Assembly: GCF_014333425.1 (NCBI RefSeq)
Contig: NZ_JACRYT010000011.1
Coordinates: 1-64,000, forward strand
DNA length: 64,000 nt
Origin: Zhenpiania hominis
Lineage (GTDB): Bacteria > Bacillota > Clostridia > Peptostreptococcales > Anaerovoracaceae
Direction of reading: 5' to 3'
Shown here: positions 17,807 through 27,128 of the stretch, piece by piece
Layout: every line of letters begins with the position of its first letter
Position numbering within the stretch: position 1 is the stretch's first letter
Translations under genes and position numbers: made by a program
Notes under the pieces: model-generated
What the model was told of the DNA's origin: nothing
What the model saw: the letters and a program-made list of their open reading frames with translations, nothing else
The model's database searches: none

Positions 17807-18349
17807 ATGTCGAGAATCGGTATCAAACCTGTTAATCTTCCTGCTGGCGTTGAGGTCAAAGTAGATGACAAGAATGCAGTGACCGTAAAGGGACCAAAAG
17901 GCGAACTTACCGAGCAGGTCAGCAAGTTATTAACAGTAGAAGTAAAAGATAACACTGTAACAGTTTCCAGACAGTCTGATGCGAAAGCCCACAGAGAACA
18001 GCACGGTCTGGCAAGAAGTCTGATCCAGAACATGGTGACAGGCGTAACCGAAGGCTATGAAAAGAAACTGGAGCTGGTTGGTGTAGGATACAAAGCGGAA
18101 AAGAAGGGTAAAAAGTTGGTTTTAAGCCTGGGATATTCCCATCCGGTAGAGCTGGAAGATCCGGAAGGCATTACAACAGAAGCTCCTTCCGCGACAGAAG
18201 TCCTTGTAAAGGGAATTGACAAAGCAGTTGTCGGAAATTACGCTGCGAACATTCGCGCGTGGAGAAAACCGGAGCCGTATAAGGGCAAGGGTATCCGCTA
18301 CGCAGGTGAATATATCCGCAGAAAAGAAGGTAAAACCGGAGCGAAATAA
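17807..18349 (+). CDS. rplF: 50S ribosomal protein L6
   Basis: A 180-residue protein with two repeated domains near the factor-binding site. It starts [17 protein letters not shown], and has [23 protein letters not shown] and [23 protein letters not shown]. Only ten bases separate it from rpsH. Confidence 0.97.
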   Translation: MSRIGIKPVNLPAGVEVKVDDKNAVTVKGPKGELTEQVSKLLTVEVKDNTVTVSRQSDAKAHREQHGLARSLIQNMVTGVTEGYEKKLELVGVGYKAEKKGKKLVLSLGYSHPVELEDPEGITTEAPSATEVLVKGIDKAVVGNYAANIRAWRKPEPYKGKGIRYAGEYIRRKEGKTGAK

Positions 18350-18367
18350 GGAAAGGAGTGAAGTAAG

Positions 18368-18733
18368 ATGGCAAACAAAAGCAGAAACGACAGACGTCTG
18401 GCACGTCATAAGAGAGTCAGAAAAGACCTTCATGGAACTCCTGAAAGACCGAGGCTCTGCGTTTTCAGAAGCAATAAGAACATTTCGGTTCAGATTATCG
18501 ACGACGTAAATGGAGTGACCCTGGCGTCCGCCTCCACACTGGATAAAGAACTGAAAGGCCAGATCGAGTACGGCGGAAACAAAGAAGCCGCGAAGAAGGT
18601 CGGAGAAGCGATCGCCAAACGCGCGCTGGAGAAGGGAATTGAAACGGTCGCTTTTGACAGAGGCGGATTCCTCTATCACGGACGCGTGAAAGAACTTGCG
18701 GACGGAGCCCGCGAAGCTGGATTGAAATTCTAA
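18368..18733 (+). CDS. rplR: 50S ribosomal protein L18
   Basis: A 121-residue 5S-rRNA-binding protein. [34 protein letters not shown] and the end [26 protein letters not shown] are typical. Confidence 0.97.
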   Translation: MANKSRNDRRLARHKRVRKDLHGTPERPRLCVFRSNKNISVQIIDDVNGVTLASASTLDKELKGQIEYGGNKEAAKKVGEAIAKRALEKGIETVAFDRGGFLYHGRVKELADGAREAGLKF

Positions 18734-18748
18734 CAGGAGGTAAAAGGA

Positions 18749-19252
18749 ATGCGTAATACAATTGATGCTTCCAAACTGGACTTAAACGAAACGATCGTCA
18801 GCATCAGACGCGTAGCGAAGACAGTTAAAGGTGGTAGAAATATGAGATTCAGCGTAACCGTAGTAGTAGGTGACGGAGAAGGTCACGTGGGCGTTGGTCT
18901 CGGCAAGGCTCAGGAAATTCCTGAAGCGGTAAGAAAAGCAACAGAAGATGCAAAGAAAAAATTAATCAAGGTTCCGACAGTAGGAACAACAATTCCTCAC
19001 AGAATTCTGGGCGTATTCGGAGCGGGAAGAGTTCTCCTGATGCCGGCTGCGGAAGGTACCGGAGTTATCGCGGGGTCTTCCGTACGTACCGTGCTGGAAG
19101 CCGCGGGCGTAAAGGATATCCGCGCCAAATCCATCGGCTCCAACAATACCGGAAATATGGCTTACGCCACAATTGAAGGGCTCAAGAGCCTGATGACTGT
19201 GGAAAAGGTCGCTCGTCTGAGAGGAAAGACAGAAGACGAAATCTTAGGATAA
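18749..19252 (+). CDS. rpsE: 30S ribosomal protein S5
   Basis: A 167-residue fidelity protein of the 30S subunit. The double-stranded-RNA-binding part has [22 protein letters not shown] sequence and [21 protein letters not shown]. The loop where spectinomycin-resistance changes occur (KTVKGGR) looks wild type. Confidence 0.97.
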   Translation: MRNTIDASKLDLNETIVSIRRVAKTVKGGRNMRFSVTVVVGDGEGHVGVGLGKAQEIPEAVRKATEDAKKKLIKVPTVGTTIPHRILGVFGAGRVLLMPAAEGTGVIAGSSVRTVLEAAGVKDIRAKSIGSNNTGNMAYATIEGLKSLMTVEKVARLRGKTEDEILG

Positions 19253-19265
19253 GGAGGAAGAGACA

Positions 19266-19448
19266 ATGGCGAAAATGATTAAAGTTACTTTAACAAAAAG
19301 TGTTATTGGCGCTTCCCCAAAGCAGAGAAAAGTTGTAGAAGCGTTAGGGCTGAAGAAGATGCACCAGTCAGTAGAGCTGATTGACTCGCCGGTAACCTGG
19401 GGAGCGGTAAATAAGGTAAAGCATCTTTTGACTGTAGAAGAGCTATAG
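19266..19448 (+). CDS. rpmD: 50S ribosomal protein L30
   Basis: A 60-residue bacterial-type L30. [32 protein letters not shown] is the family core. Thirteen bases after rpsE. Confidence 0.96.
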   Translation: MAKMIKVTLTKSVIGASPKQRKVVEALGLKKMHQSVELIDSPVTWGAVNKVKHLLTVEEL

Positions 19449-19468
19449 GATTGGAGGTGCGAGCATAA

Positions 19469-19912
19469 ATGAAACTGCATGAATTAAGAGCGGTTCCGGG
19501 TGCGAAAAAGGCACCCAAGAGAAAGGGCCGCGGTACCGCTACCGGTCAGGGTAAAACTGCCGGAAGAGGTATGAATGGACAGAACTCCAGAAGCGGCGGC
19601 GGAACAAGACCGGGATTTGAAGGCGGACAGATGCCTCTTTACAGAAGAATCCCGAAAAGAGGTTTTACAAATATCTGGAGAACCGAATATTCCATTCTGA
19701 ATGTTGACGATCTGAACCGTTTTGAGGCAGGCACGGTAGTAACGCCGGAGCTGCTGCAAGAGAGCGGACTCGTAAAACAGATGAAAAATGGTGGAATTAA
19801 AATTCTCGGCAACGGGGAACTGGAAAAGAACATCACAATCCAGGCGCATAAGTTCAGTAAATCTGCGATTGAAAAAATTGAATCTGCCGGAGGAAAGGCA
19901 GAGGTGATTTAA
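19469..19912 (+). CDS. rplO: 50S ribosomal protein L15
   Basis: A 147-residue protein with the Gly/Arg-rich N-terminal extension ([22 protein letters not shown]) that threads into 23S rRNA, and an end of the form [16 protein letters not shown]. Its stop abuts the secY start with no gap. Confidence 0.97.
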   Translation: MKLHELRAVPGAKKAPKRKGRGTATGQGKTAGRGMNGQNSRSGGGTRPGFEGGQMPLYRRIPKRGFTNIWRTEYSILNVDDLNRFEAGTVVTPELLQESGLVKQMKNGGIKILGNGELEKNITIQAHKFSKSAIEKIESAGGKAEVI

Positions 19913-21196
19913 ATGGAGATGTTCAAAACAATCACCAAAGCGTGGAAAATCATTGATATCCGGAAGAAGATTATCTTTACACTTCTGATGCTGGTGATTT
20001 TCCGCATTGGCTCAAATATTCCGGTTCCTGGCATTGACAGAACGTATCTCGACCAGGTGATGAATACTGAGGGTGGATTGTTTGCGCTCTTTGACTTGTT
20101 TTCAGGCGGGTCGTTCAGCAACTTTACAATTTTCGCGCTGAGCATTACCCCGTATATTACAGCGTCCATTATCCTGCAGCTTTTGACCATCGCGATTCCC
20201 AGACTGGAGCGCCTGGCAAAGGAAGGCACGGAAGGACAAAAAAAGATCGCGCAGTATACGCGCTATCTGACCGTAGTACTGGCGTTGGTTCAGGCCATCG
20301 GCATGTCGGTGGGTATGTTCCGCCAGGCTCTGATCAGCACCGATATTTTCTCGGTAGCCGTAATCGTTTTAGTCCTGTCCGCGGGAACCTCGTTCCTCAT
20401 GTGGCTGGGTGAAAAGATCAACGAAAGCGGAATCGGCAACGGAATTTCTCTGATTATTTTCGGAGGAATCATTGCCAGACTGCCGAGCGGAATCCATGAA
20501 ATATGGCTCAGATACACAGACGGCACAATGAGTCTGATTTCACTGGTGCTGTTCGCGATCTTCGCGATTATCGTGATTATCGGAATCATCGAAGTCCAGC
20601 AGGGACAGAGAAGAATTCCGGTACAGTACGCAAAGCGGGTAGTAGGAAGGAAAATGTATGGAGGTCAGTCGACCCACATACCGCTGAAAGTAAATCAGGC
20701 AGGGGTTATTCCGGTAATCTTCGCCATGTCCTTTCTGCAGTTTCCGCTGACGATTACGTATTTCATGTCGTCTGACAGCTCGGCATCCCAGTGGATTACC
20801 AAATGGCTTTCTCCGCAGGGCTCTCCGGGCGTCTGGGTATACGCTGTGTTTAACGTAATACTGATTATGTTTTTCACATACTTCTATACAGCGGTTACAT
20901 TTAATCCGACGGAAGTTGCCCAGAATATGAAGGCAAACGGCGGGTTTATCCCAGGCATTCGGCCGGGTAAGCCGACCGTTGAATATTTAAACAAAGTAAT
21001 GACAAGAATTACGTTTGTAGGGGCTGTTTTCCTGGCGGCGGTAGCGGTGCTGCCGACCATAGTCAGCCAGTATACAGGACTGAACCTTCATTTTGGAGGA
21101 ACATCGCTGCTGATTGCGGTCGGTGTTGCCCTGGATACAATGAAACAGCTTGAAAACCAGATGGTTATGAGAAACTATCAGGGATTCCTTAAGTAG
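19913..21196 (+). CDS. secY: Preprotein translocase subunit SecY
   Basis: A 427-residue protein with ten transmembrane helices, the channel of the Sec translocon. Near the start are FRIGSNIPVPGID and GGSFSNFTIFALSITPYITASII; later VVGRKMYGGQSTHIPLKVNQAGVIPVIFA and the cytosolic loop FNPTEVAQNMKANGGFIPGIRPGKPT. The signal peptides on the two large surface proteins in this window would use this channel. It follows rplO immediately, with the ribosome binding site GAGGTGATTTA in the end of rplO. Confidence 0.98.
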   Translation: MEMFKTITKAWKIIDIRKKIIFTLLMLVIFRIGSNIPVPGIDRTYLDQVMNTEGGLFALFDLFSGGSFSNFTIFALSITPYITASIILQLLTIAIPRLERLAKEGTEGQKKIAQYTRYLTVVLALVQAIGMSVGMFRQALISTDIFSVAVIVLVLSAGTSFLMWLGEKINESGIGNGISLIIFGGIIARLPSGIHEIWLRYTDGTMSLISLVLFAIFAIIVIIGIIEVQQGQRRIPVQYAKRVVGRKMYGGQSTHIPLKVNQAGVIPVIFAMSFLQFPLTITYFMSSDSSASQWITKWLSPQGSPGVWVYAVFNVILIMFFTYFYTAVTFNPTEVAQNMKANGGFIPGIRPGKPTVEYLNKVMTRITFVGAVFLAAVAVLPTIVSQYTGLNLHFGGTSLLIAVGVALDTMKQLENQMVMRNYQGFLK

Positions 21197-21208
21197 GGAG
21201 GTAAGGAA

Positions 21209-21853
21209 ATGAATCTGATTTTGTTAGGCCCTCCGGGTGCGGGAAAAGGCACCCAGGCAGTAAAAATTGTTGAAAAATACAATATTCCGCATATTTCCAC
21301 CGGTGATATCTTCAGAGAGAATATCAAAAAAGGAACAGAACTGGGGAAAAAGGCAAAGGAATACATGGATAAGGGCGAGCTGGTTCCCGATGATCTGGTA
21401 TGCGAAATCGCGACTTCCAGACTGCTTGAGGATGACTGTAAAGACGGCTTTCTGCTGGATGGTTTTCCGAGAACGGTTTATCAGGCGGAAAAGCTGGATG
21501 AATTCCTGAAAAAACATGGCAAAAAGATCGATAAGGTCCTGGACATTGCCGTGGAAAAAGAAGAACTGATGACGAGACTGATCGGCAGAAGGGTCTGCAA
21601 GGCATGCGGAGCGACTTATCATATTGAAAATATGCCTCCCAAAAAAGAGGGCGTATGTGATAAGTGCGGCGAAGAGCTGATGCAGAGAGCCGACGATACG
21701 GCGGAAACCGTAGAGAACAGAATTGAAGTATATAATTCGCAGACAATGCCGCTGGTTGAATATTATGAGAAAGCCGGTAACATCGCGCATATTGACGGCG
21801 CCATCGGACTGGAAAATGTGTTCAACAGCATTGTAAGTGTTCTGGGTGAGTAA
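21209..21853 (+). CDS. adk: Adenylate kinase with zinc-binding LID
   Basis: A 214-residue enzyme converting AMP and ATP to two ADP. P-loop GPPGAGKGTQ is at residues 7-16; the AMP site includes STGDIFR and DGFPRTVYQAE. The LID (around 125-160) has CKACGATYHIEN and CDKCGE, i.e. four Cys able to bind zinc, as in Gram-positive enzymes. Ribosome binding site GGGAGGTAAGGAA. Confidence 0.98.
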   Translation: MNLILLGPPGAGKGTQAVKIVEKYNIPHISTGDIFRENIKKGTELGKKAKEYMDKGELVPDDLVCEIATSRLLEDDCKDGFLLDGFPRTVYQAEKLDEFLKKHGKKIDKVLDIAVEKEELMTRLIGRRVCKACGATYHIENMPPKKEGVCDKCGEELMQRADDTAETVENRIEVYNSQTMPLVEYYEKAGNIAHIDGAIGLENVFNSIVSVLGE

Positions 21854-21855
21854 AT

Positions 21856-22602
21856 ATGATCATCATCAAATCCGATCAGGAAATTGACATAATGCGCACA
21901 GCGGGGAAGGTGACGGCAAAGATACTGGAAGAGCTGAAGGACTTCATAAAACCGGGGGTATCCACCATGGATATCGACCGGTTTGTGGAAGAGATCATCC
22001 GGAAAAATGATATGGTTCCATCCTTTAAGGGACTGTACGACTTTCCCGCCAGCGCCTGCGTATCCGTTAACGAGGAAGTGGTTCACGGAATTCCTTCCGC
22101 AAAGAGAAAGCTGCGGGAAGGCGATATTGTCAGCGTAGACACTGGTGCCACATATAAAGGTTACGTCAGCGACGCGGCGAGAACCTACGCGGTGGGAAGG
22201 ATCGATCCGGAGGCGCAGCGTCTGATTGACGCAGCAAAGGACAGCTTTTTTGAAGGACTGAAGTTCTGCAGGGTCGGATACCGGCTTTCTGACATTTCCC
22301 ACGCCATTCAGGAAAAAGTGGAAAGTGAAGGCTTTGGTGTCATTCGGGACTTTGTCGGACACGGCGTCGGAAGAAAGATGCATGAGGACCCCCAGATCCC
22401 CAATTTCGGGGCTCCGGGCAGAGGACCGCGCCTTGCCAGGGGCATGGTATTTGCCATCGAGCCGATGATTACGCAGGGCAGTTATGAAGTGGAAACCCTT
22501 CTTGATAACTGGACCGTTGTTACTCTGGACGGAAAGCTGGCGGCTCATTATGAAAATTCGGTTGTAATTACGGATGGTGAGCCGGAATTGCTTACATTGT
22601 AA
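21856..22602 (+). CDS. map: Methionine aminopeptidase, type I
   Basis: A 248-residue metalloenzyme removing the initiator Met. The pita-bread-fold metal ligands can be followed: two Asp in [21 protein letters not shown], His in [18 protein letters not shown], and Glu in IEPMIT and ENSVVIT. Two bases separate it from adk, so the genes are probably translationally coupled (GGTGAG in the end of adk). Confidence 0.97.
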   Translation: MIIIKSDQEIDIMRTAGKVTAKILEELKDFIKPGVSTMDIDRFVEEIIRKNDMVPSFKGLYDFPASACVSVNEEVVHGIPSAKRKLREGDIVSVDTGATYKGYVSDAARTYAVGRIDPEAQRLIDAAKDSFFEGLKFCRVGYRLSDISHAIQEKVESEGFGVIRDFVGHGVGRKMHEDPQIPNFGAPGRGPRLARGMVFAIEPMITQGSYEVETLLDNWTVVTLDGKLAAHYENSVVITDGEPELLTL

Positions 22603-22619
22603 AAAAGAGAGGTGTTATT

Positions 22620-22841
22620 ATGGCGAAAAAAGACGTCATTGAAGCAGAAGGAACGGTTATCGACGCACAGCCGAACGCGATGTTCGTTGTGAAGTTGGAA
22701 ACCGGACACGAAGTGCTTGCACACGTTTCAGGAAAAATAAGAATGAACTTTATCCGGATTCTGCCGGGCGATAAGGTAAAGGTGGAGTTATCCCCCTATG
22801 ATCTGACAAGAGGCAGGATTACATGGAGAGGAAAGGCATAG
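22620..22841 (+). CDS. infA: Translation initiation factor IF-1
   Basis: A 73-residue OB-fold protein that occupies the A-site during initiation. [20 protein letters not shown], then [38 protein letters not shown], are near-invariant. The KOW-domain gene often found between map and infA in Clostridia is absent. Confidence 0.98.
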   Translation: MAKKDVIEAEGTVIDAQPNAMFVVKLETGHEVLAHVSGKIRMNFIRILPGDKVKVELSPYDLTRGRITWRGKA

Positions 22842-22866
22842 ACAATTAGGTTAGGAGGATTGCGAA

Positions 22867-22980
22867 ATGAAAGTTAGAGCTTCCGTAAAACCGATCTGCG
22901 AAAAGTGCAAAGTGATTAAACGCAAAGGGAGAGTCATGGTTATCTGTGAAAACCCGAAGCACAAGCAGAGACAAGGCTAG
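22867..22980 (+). CDS. rpmJ: 50S ribosomal protein L36
   Basis: A 37-residue protein, [20 protein letters not shown] and ending KHKQRQG. The zinc ligands are C11, C14, C27 and H32, so this is the zinc-binding C+ form. AGGAGGATTGCGAA precedes the ATG at 22867. The stop codon lies within the arm of a palindrome that begins at 22977. Confidence 0.95.
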   Translation: MKVRASVKPICEKCKVIKRKGRVMVICENPKHKQRQG

Positions 22981-23055
22981 CGGAAAGGTTTTGCTCCGGC
23001 AAGGTCCTCGCCCGGTGGGCTGCGGAGTTTGCCTTCGCAAGAACATTTCCGCTAG
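22977..23055 (+). ncRNA. Structured element bounded by a 10-bp inverted repeat, rpmJ-rpsM gap
   Basis: CTAGCGGAAA (22977-22986) and TTTCCGCTAG (23046-23055) are perfect inverted repeats enclosing 59 bases. Inside, CTCCG pairs with CGGAG, GCCC with GGGC across GGT, and TTGC with GCAA across CTTC, giving a branched structure. The left arm overlaps the rpmJ stop codon. It could be a stable RNA fold, a processing signal in the operon, or a small palindromic mobile repeat. I know no named element with this sequence. Confidence 0.45.
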
Positions 23056-23274
23056 ACAAGTGTAGTGGAAAGAGGGACGGAGCGTTTCGTTAGTGACGGA
23101 TTTTAAGTTGGTGAAGGCTCGCCGGCCGGGCGGCTGCGTTTTTTGGGCTGGCGGTTTTCAATAGATAGTAGTTATTTTTATTTGCATGACGCAAAAGAAC
23201 ATCCCGTTTATATTACGCCCCATGTCGTGAGATATGAAAGGCTGCGTGACGGAAGATGGGAACAGGAGGGAAAT
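23056..23274 (+). other. Non-coding remainder of the rpmJ-rpsM gap
   Basis: About 220 bases. The rpsM frame is open upstream to 23143, but this extension lacks a ribosome binding site and S13 proteins do not carry it. A GC-rich segment GCCGGCCGGGCGGC around 23118-23131 is followed by TGCGTTTTTT and could act as a weak terminator or pause. The segment may hold an extra promoter for the alpha operon, but I cannot define one. Confidence 0.4.
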
Positions 23275-23643
23275 ATGGCTCGTATAGCCGGTGTCGATTT
23301 ACCAAGAGAGAAGAGAGTTGAAATTGGCCTGACATACATTTACGGTATTGGCAGACCGACGGCAAACGCGATTTTGGAAAAGGCAGGGATCAATCCAGAC
23401 ACAAGAGTCAAGGATTTGTCCGAAGAAGAAGCTGGTAAGATCCGTAAGATCATTGACCAGGAATATGTAGTAGAAGGTGACCTGAGAAGAGACGTTTCTC
23501 TGAATATCAAGCGCCTGATGGAAATCGGATGCTACAGAGGAATCAGACATAGAAGAGGTCTTCCGGTAAGAGGACAGAAGACAAAAACAAACGCCAGAAC
23601 TCGCAAAGGTCCGAAGAAGACCGTAGGAAGAAAGAAGAAGTAA
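23275..23643 (+). CDS. rpsM: 30S ribosomal protein S13
   Basis: A 122-residue 30S head protein contacting the P-site tRNA. It starts [20 protein letters not shown] and has the helix-two-turn-helix part [18 protein letters not shown] and the tail [20 protein letters not shown]. The ATG at 23275 follows AACAGGAGGGAAAT. Confidence 0.97.
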   Translation: MARIAGVDLPREKRVEIGLTYIYGIGRPTANAILEKAGINPDTRVKDLSEEEAGKIRKIIDQEYVVEGDLRRDVSLNIKRLMEIGCYRGIRHRRGLPVRGQKTKTNARTRKGPKKTVGRKKK

Positions 23644-23655
23644 GGAGGTAGAACA

Positions 23656-24054
23656 ATGGCTAAAGCGGTGAAGAAAACAGCTAGAAAAAAGAGAAGAGAG
23701 CGCAAGCACGTTGAAAAAGGCCAGGCGCATATCCAGTCTACCTTCAACAATACGCTTGTAACGCTTACAGACTTAAGCGGAAACGCGTTATCATGGTCCA
23801 GCGCAGGCGCGCTGGGATTCAAGGGGTCGAGAAAATCCACTCCGTTCGCTGCTCAGATGGCGGCTGAAGAAGCAGCTAAAGGCGCTATGGAGCATGGCCT
23901 GAAGACGGTTGAAGTCTATGTAAAGGGACCGGGATCCGGAAGAGAAGCCGCGATCCGGGCGCTCCAGAGTGCAGGACTCGAAATTACGATGATTAAAGAT
24001 ATCACACCTATTCCGCATAATGGGTGCAGACCGCCGAAGAGAAGAAGAGTTTGA
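23656..24054 (+). CDS. rpsK: 30S ribosomal protein S11
   Basis: A 132-residue platform protein. [45 protein letters not shown] and the end [16 protein letters not shown] are diagnostic; the NG pair is the site of isoaspartate formation known in the family. Confidence 0.97.
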   Translation: MAKAVKKTARKKRRERKHVEKGQAHIQSTFNNTLVTLTDLSGNALSWSSAGALGFKGSRKSTPFAAQMAAEEAAKGAMEHGLKTVEVYVKGPGSGREAAIRALQSAGLEITMIKDITPIPHNGCRPPKRRRV

Positions 24055-24072
24055 TGAAGGGAGGAAAAAATT

Positions 24073-24660
24073 ATGGCAGTAAATAGAGACCCTATTCTGA
24101 AGAGATGCAGATCCCTTCAGATCGACCCAAGCCACATGGGCATTTTCAAGGAGTCTAAGAGAACTCCGCAGAGAAACACGAGAAAAATGAGCGATTACGG
24201 ACTCCAGCTTCGTGAGAAGCAGAGAGCGAAATTCATATACGGCGTTCTGGAAAAACAGTTCCGGAACACATTCAAGAAAGCCGCCAAGAAAAAAGGAATC
24301 ACAGGTGAAAACCTGCTGATTATGCTGGAAGAACGGCTGGATAATGTTGTTTACCGTATGGGACTTTCCACAACGAGAAGAGAAGCAAGACAGCTGGTTG
24401 TACACAATCACTTTCTCGTAAACGGGAAAAAAGTAAACATTCCGTCCTATCAGGTAAAACCGGGAGATGTAATCAAAGTAAGAGAAAAGAGCATGAAGTC
24501 TCCGAAGTTCAAGGAAATCAAGGAAATGACTGTGGGTACTCCTGGATGGCTCAGCGTTGACAGAGATAAGCTGGAAGGGACAGTACTGGCTGATCCGACC
24601 AGAGATCAAATTGATACTCCTATTGAAGAACATCTGATCGTTGAGTTGTATTCCAAGTAA
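24073..24660 (+). CDS. rpsD: 30S ribosomal protein S4
   Basis: A 195-residue 16S-rRNA-binding assembly initiator; in B. subtilis it controls its own gene, and in E. coli it represses the alpha operon. The S4 RNA-binding domain is visible as [38 protein letters not shown]. It is slightly short at the N-terminus (no four-Cys zinc cluster), as in many Firmicutes. Confidence 0.97.
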   Translation: MAVNRDPILKRCRSLQIDPSHMGIFKESKRTPQRNTRKMSDYGLQLREKQRAKFIYGVLEKQFRNTFKKAAKKKGITGENLLIMLEERLDNVVYRMGLSTTRREARQLVVHNHFLVNGKKVNIPSYQVKPGDVIKVREKSMKSPKFKEIKEMTVGTPGWLSVDRDKLEGTVLADPTRDQIDTPIEEHLIVELYSK

Positions 24661-24719
24661 TTAGTTGATTAATAAAGACGTTTGTTAGTTGACTATTTGG
24701 GGAAAAAGGAGGGTTTTGA

Positions 24720-25667
24720 GTGATAGAAATCGAAAAACCAACAATTGAATGTGTATTTTCAAACGAAGATCCCAATTATGGGAAATTCGTGATTGAGCCT
24801 TTGGAAAGAGGCTACGGCACGACGCTGGGTAACAGCCTGAGAAGAATTCTTTTAAGTTCTCTTCCGGGCGTTGCGGTTACATCAGTGAAAATCGATGGAA
24901 TACTTCACGAGTTTTCAACCATTCCAGGAGTCAAAGAAGACGTTACAGAGATTATCTTAAATCTGAAAAAGTTAGCGGTTAAGCTGAACGGAGAAAATAC
25001 GAAAAAAGTCCTGATTAACGCAATCGGACCTAAGGAAGTGACAGCGGCGGATATTATCGGGGATTCCGATCTGGAAATCTGTAACCCGGATCTGCATATC
25101 GCCACTCTGGAGGAGAATGCTACTCTGGTTATGGAAATGAACCTGGCAAAAGGCAGGGGCTACGTTTCCGCGGACCAGAATAAAACGGAAAGCACGCCGA
25201 TCGCGGTGATCCCGACGGATTCGATTTACACACCAGTCAGAAAGGTTAACTTTATTGTTGAAAATACCAGAGTTGGGCAGGTAACTGACTATGACAAGCT
25301 GATTTTGGAAATCTGGACCGACGGTTCGATCACACCGAGCGAAGGGGTATCCATCGGCGCTAAGATTATGCAGGAGCATCTGAATCTGTTCATTGAGCTG
25401 ACGGATAGCACGGATACGATGGAGATCATGGTAGAGAAAGAAGAAGATCAGAAAGAGAAAGCGCTGGAAATGACCATTGAAGAACTGGAACTTTCTGTTC
25501 GTTCCTTCAACTGTCTCAAACGTGCCGCCATCAATACAGTGGAAGAACTGACCCACCGTTCAGAAGAAGACATGATGAAAGTCAGAAACCTTGGTAAAAA
25601 ATCTTTGGACGAAGTAAAACACAAACTAGAAGAATTGGGCCTCGGACTGCGGCAAAGTGACGAATAG
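24720..25667 (+). CDS. rpoA: DNA-directed RNA polymerase subunit alpha
   Basis: A 315-residue subunit that starts polymerase assembly. The N-terminal domain has [22 protein letters not shown]; the C-terminal domain, which binds UP elements and activators, has [53 protein letters not shown]. Start codon is GTG (24720) behind AAAAAGGAGGGTTTTGA. Normal length. Confidence 0.98.
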   Translation: MIEIEKPTIECVFSNEDPNYGKFVIEPLERGYGTTLGNSLRRILLSSLPGVAVTSVKIDGILHEFSTIPGVKEDVTEIILNLKKLAVKLNGENTKKVLINAIGPKEVTAADIIGDSDLEICNPDLHIATLEENATLVMEMNLAKGRGYVSADQNKTESTPIAVIPTDSIYTPVRKVNFIVENTRVGQVTDYDKLILEIWTDGSITPSEGVSIGAKIMQEHLNLFIELTDSTDTMEIMVEKEEDQKEKALEMTIEELELSVRSFNCLKRAAINTVEELTHRSEEDMMKVRNLGKKSLDEVKHKLEELGLGLRQSDE

Positions 25668-25674
25668 CCAAATC

Positions 25675-25724
25675 CGATGGCAGGCCGGTCTTTATACGCC
25701 TTTGGCGCATAAAGCGGCCATCTA
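25675..25724 (+). ncRNA. Two-tier hairpin in the rpoA-rplQ gap
   Basis: GATGGC (25677-25682) pairs with GCCATC (25717-25722); inside, CTTTAT, A, CGCC, a TTT loop, GGCG, C, ATAAAG forms a second stem. The loop-closing pairs and the symmetric mismatch (A opposite C) suggest a real fold. It lacks a T-run, so it is not an intrinsic terminator; RNA processing or binding of a ribosomal protein is possible. Confidence 0.45.
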
Positions 25725-25753
25725 CAGAATATAAAACAAAGGAGGATTTAGCG

Positions 25754-26095
25754 ATGCCGGGATATAGAAAACTAGGCAGACCTACTGCTCACAGAAAGGC
25801 AATGCTGAGAAATCTGGTTACGGATCTTCTGAGAGAAGGCCGGATTTCCACAACTGAGCACAGAGCAAAGGAAGCCAGACGTCAGGCTGAAAAGATGATT
25901 ACTCTCGCTAAACGCGGAGATCTCCATGCAAGAAGACAGGTGCTCGCGTACGTATATGACGAAGATGTGGTTACAAAGCTGTTTGATGAAATCGCGCCGA
26001 ACTATGCGGACAGAAACGGCGGATACACGCGGATTTTAAAACTGGGACCAAGACGCGGAGACTGCGCTGAGGTTGTATTTTTAGAATTAGTATAG
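25754..26095 (+). CDS. rplQ: 50S ribosomal protein L17
   Basis: A 113-residue protein near the tunnel exit. [40 protein letters not shown] is the signature, and [24 protein letters not shown] the end. Last gene of the operon; a terminator follows. Confidence 0.97.
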   Translation: MPGYRKLGRPTAHRKAMLRNLVTDLLREGRISTTEHRAKEARRQAEKMITLAKRGDLHARRQVLAYVYDEDVVTKLFDEIAPNYADRNGGYTRILKLGPRRGDCAEVVFLELV

Positions 26096-26109
26096 CAAAT
26101 TTATATGAA

Positions 26110-26146
26110 AAGCGGATATTGCGGAAAAGCGGTATCCGTTTTTTTC
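26110..26146 (+). terminator. Terminator of the ribosomal operon
   Basis: CGGATA (26113-26118) pairs with TATCCG (26133-26138), followed by TTTTTTTC. Confidence 0.8.
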
Positions 26147-26159
26147 TAAGGAGTACAGT

Positions 26160-26480
26160 TTGGTTCAGAATTGGAAGGAAAACACCTTTGAAAAAGTATA
26201 CGAAATCGTCGCGAGGATTCCCCGCGGCAGAGTAACGACCTACGGGCAGATTGCCCGTATGATCGAAAATCCCAGGCTTTCACGGGCAGTGGGATATGCT
26301 CTGAATAAAAGCCCGCAGGGACTTCCCTGCCACAGAGTCGTCAACCGGGAAGGCAGGCTCGCGGCAGTTTTTGAGCACGACGGTATCCATGAGCAGAGGA
26401 TTCTTTTAGAAGAAGAAGGCGTCGAATTCACATCGGACGGGCGAGTTGTAATGAAAGAATATATGTGGTTTGGCGAATGA
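26160..26480 (+). CDS. MGMT/alkyltransferase-like DNA-binding protein
   Basis: A 106-residue protein consisting only of the C-terminal DNA-binding domain of O6-alkylguanine-DNA alkyltransferases. FEKVYEIVARIPRGRVTTYGQIARMI holds the helix-turn-helix with its Arg finger region, and PCHRVVNREGRLA holds the active-site motif. The Cys of PCHRV is kept; in E. coli-type alkyltransferase-like (ATL) proteins it is replaced, so this short protein might still transfer alkyl groups or might flag lesions for excision repair. Start is TTG (26160) after AAGGAGTACAGT, only 14 bases beyond the operon terminator. Confidence 0.85.
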   Translation: MVQNWKENTFEKVYEIVARIPRGRVTTYGQIARMIENPRLSRAVGYALNKSPQGLPCHRVVNREGRLAAVFEHDGIHEQRILLEEEGVEFTSDGRVVMKEYMWFGE

Positions 26481-26541
26481 ATGCCCTGCGGATAAAAAGC
26501 AGGCGACCGGTTCATACTAACAACAAAGGAGTGTGAACAGG

Positions 26542-26982
26542 ATGAATGAAACAAATCAGAACGCGGAGCTTTTAAATTTTATTTATCAGAACTCCCAGAT
26601 GGGGGTCGATACCATCACTCAGCTGCTGGATATTTCCACAGATGAAAATTTTAAAAAACATTTACACGCCCAGCTGAAGGAATACCGGAGCATCCACGAT
26701 AAAGCGGCGCAGATGCTGGAAACCAACGGATTTAATGAGGAAGGGCTGTCTGCCTTTGAAAAGATACGGACCTACCTGATGGTGAACTTCCAGACACTGA
26801 ATGACGATTCCACGTCTCATATCGCGGAAATGCTGATGGTGGGAAGCAATATGGGAGTGATTGACGCGATTAAAAACATCCACAAATATCAGGGAAAAGC
26901 CGAACCGGATATTCTGGAGCTGATGGAACATCTGAAAAATTTTGAAGAAAGCAACGTAGAACGGTTCAAACCGTATCTGTAA
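26542..26982 (+). CDS. Conserved helical protein of unknown function
   Basis: A 146-residue, predicted all-helical protein (four long amphipathic helices, e.g. LLNFIYQNSQMGVDTITQLL and KHLHAQLKEYRSIHDKAAQML), like the ferritin-like DUF2383 group of clostridial proteins, but without an obvious di-iron ligand set. The open frame starts with GTG at 26533; AAGGAG at 26526-26531 gives proper spacing only for the ATG at 26542. A strong terminator follows. Role unknown. Confidence 0.65.
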   Translation: MNETNQNAELLNFIYQNSQMGVDTITQLLDISTDENFKKHLHAQLKEYRSIHDKAAQMLETNGFNEEGLSAFEKIRTYLMVNFQTLNDDSTSHIAEMLMVGSNMGVIDAIKNIHKYQGKAEPDILELMEHLKNFEESNVERFKPYL

Positions 26983-26985
26983 TAG

Positions 26986-27036
26986 AAAAAGCAGGATCTG
27001 TCCCGCGATAGCTGCGTCTCAGGTCCTGCTTTTTAT
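26986..27036 (+). terminator. Intrinsic terminator before the biotin operon
   Basis: AAAAAGCAGGA and TCCTGCTTTTT are the arms of a long stem with additional pairing ATCTG/CAGGT inside. Confidence 0.85.
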
Positions 27037-27042
27037 TATCAT

Positions 27043-27078
27043 AATTGTCAACTATAATAAAAATAATAGTTGACAATT
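27043..27078 (+). promoter_or_regulatory. BirA-type biotin operator
   Basis: TTGTCAACT (27045-27053), 14 bases, AGTTGACAA (27068-27076): a perfect dyad with the TTGTNAACN-spacer-NGTTNACAA architecture of biotin-repressor operators. The right half overlaps the TTGACA that could serve as the -35 of the bio promoter (27070-27075), so binding would block transcription when biotin is abundant. This predicts a bifunctional BirA with a DNA-binding domain elsewhere in the genome. Confidence 0.85.
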
Positions 27079-27101
27079 AGGTTGGGTTCATATAGTATAA
27101 T
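27070..27101 (+). promoter_or_regulatory. Promoter of the bio operon
   Basis: TTGACA (27070-27075) lies in the operator. Two overlapping -10 candidates follow: TATAGT (27091-27096; spacer 15) and TATAAT (27096-27101; spacer 20). Neither spacer is ideal, so the exact -10 is uncertain. Confidence 0.55.
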
Positions 27102-27128
27102 AAGGAATTCGCCTTACGGGAGGGAGCA

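Noticed and set aside
23143..23274. 44-residue N-terminal extension of S13
   Set aside because: S13 starts at [10 protein letters not shown] in the family, and a good ribosome binding site lies before the ATG at 23275.
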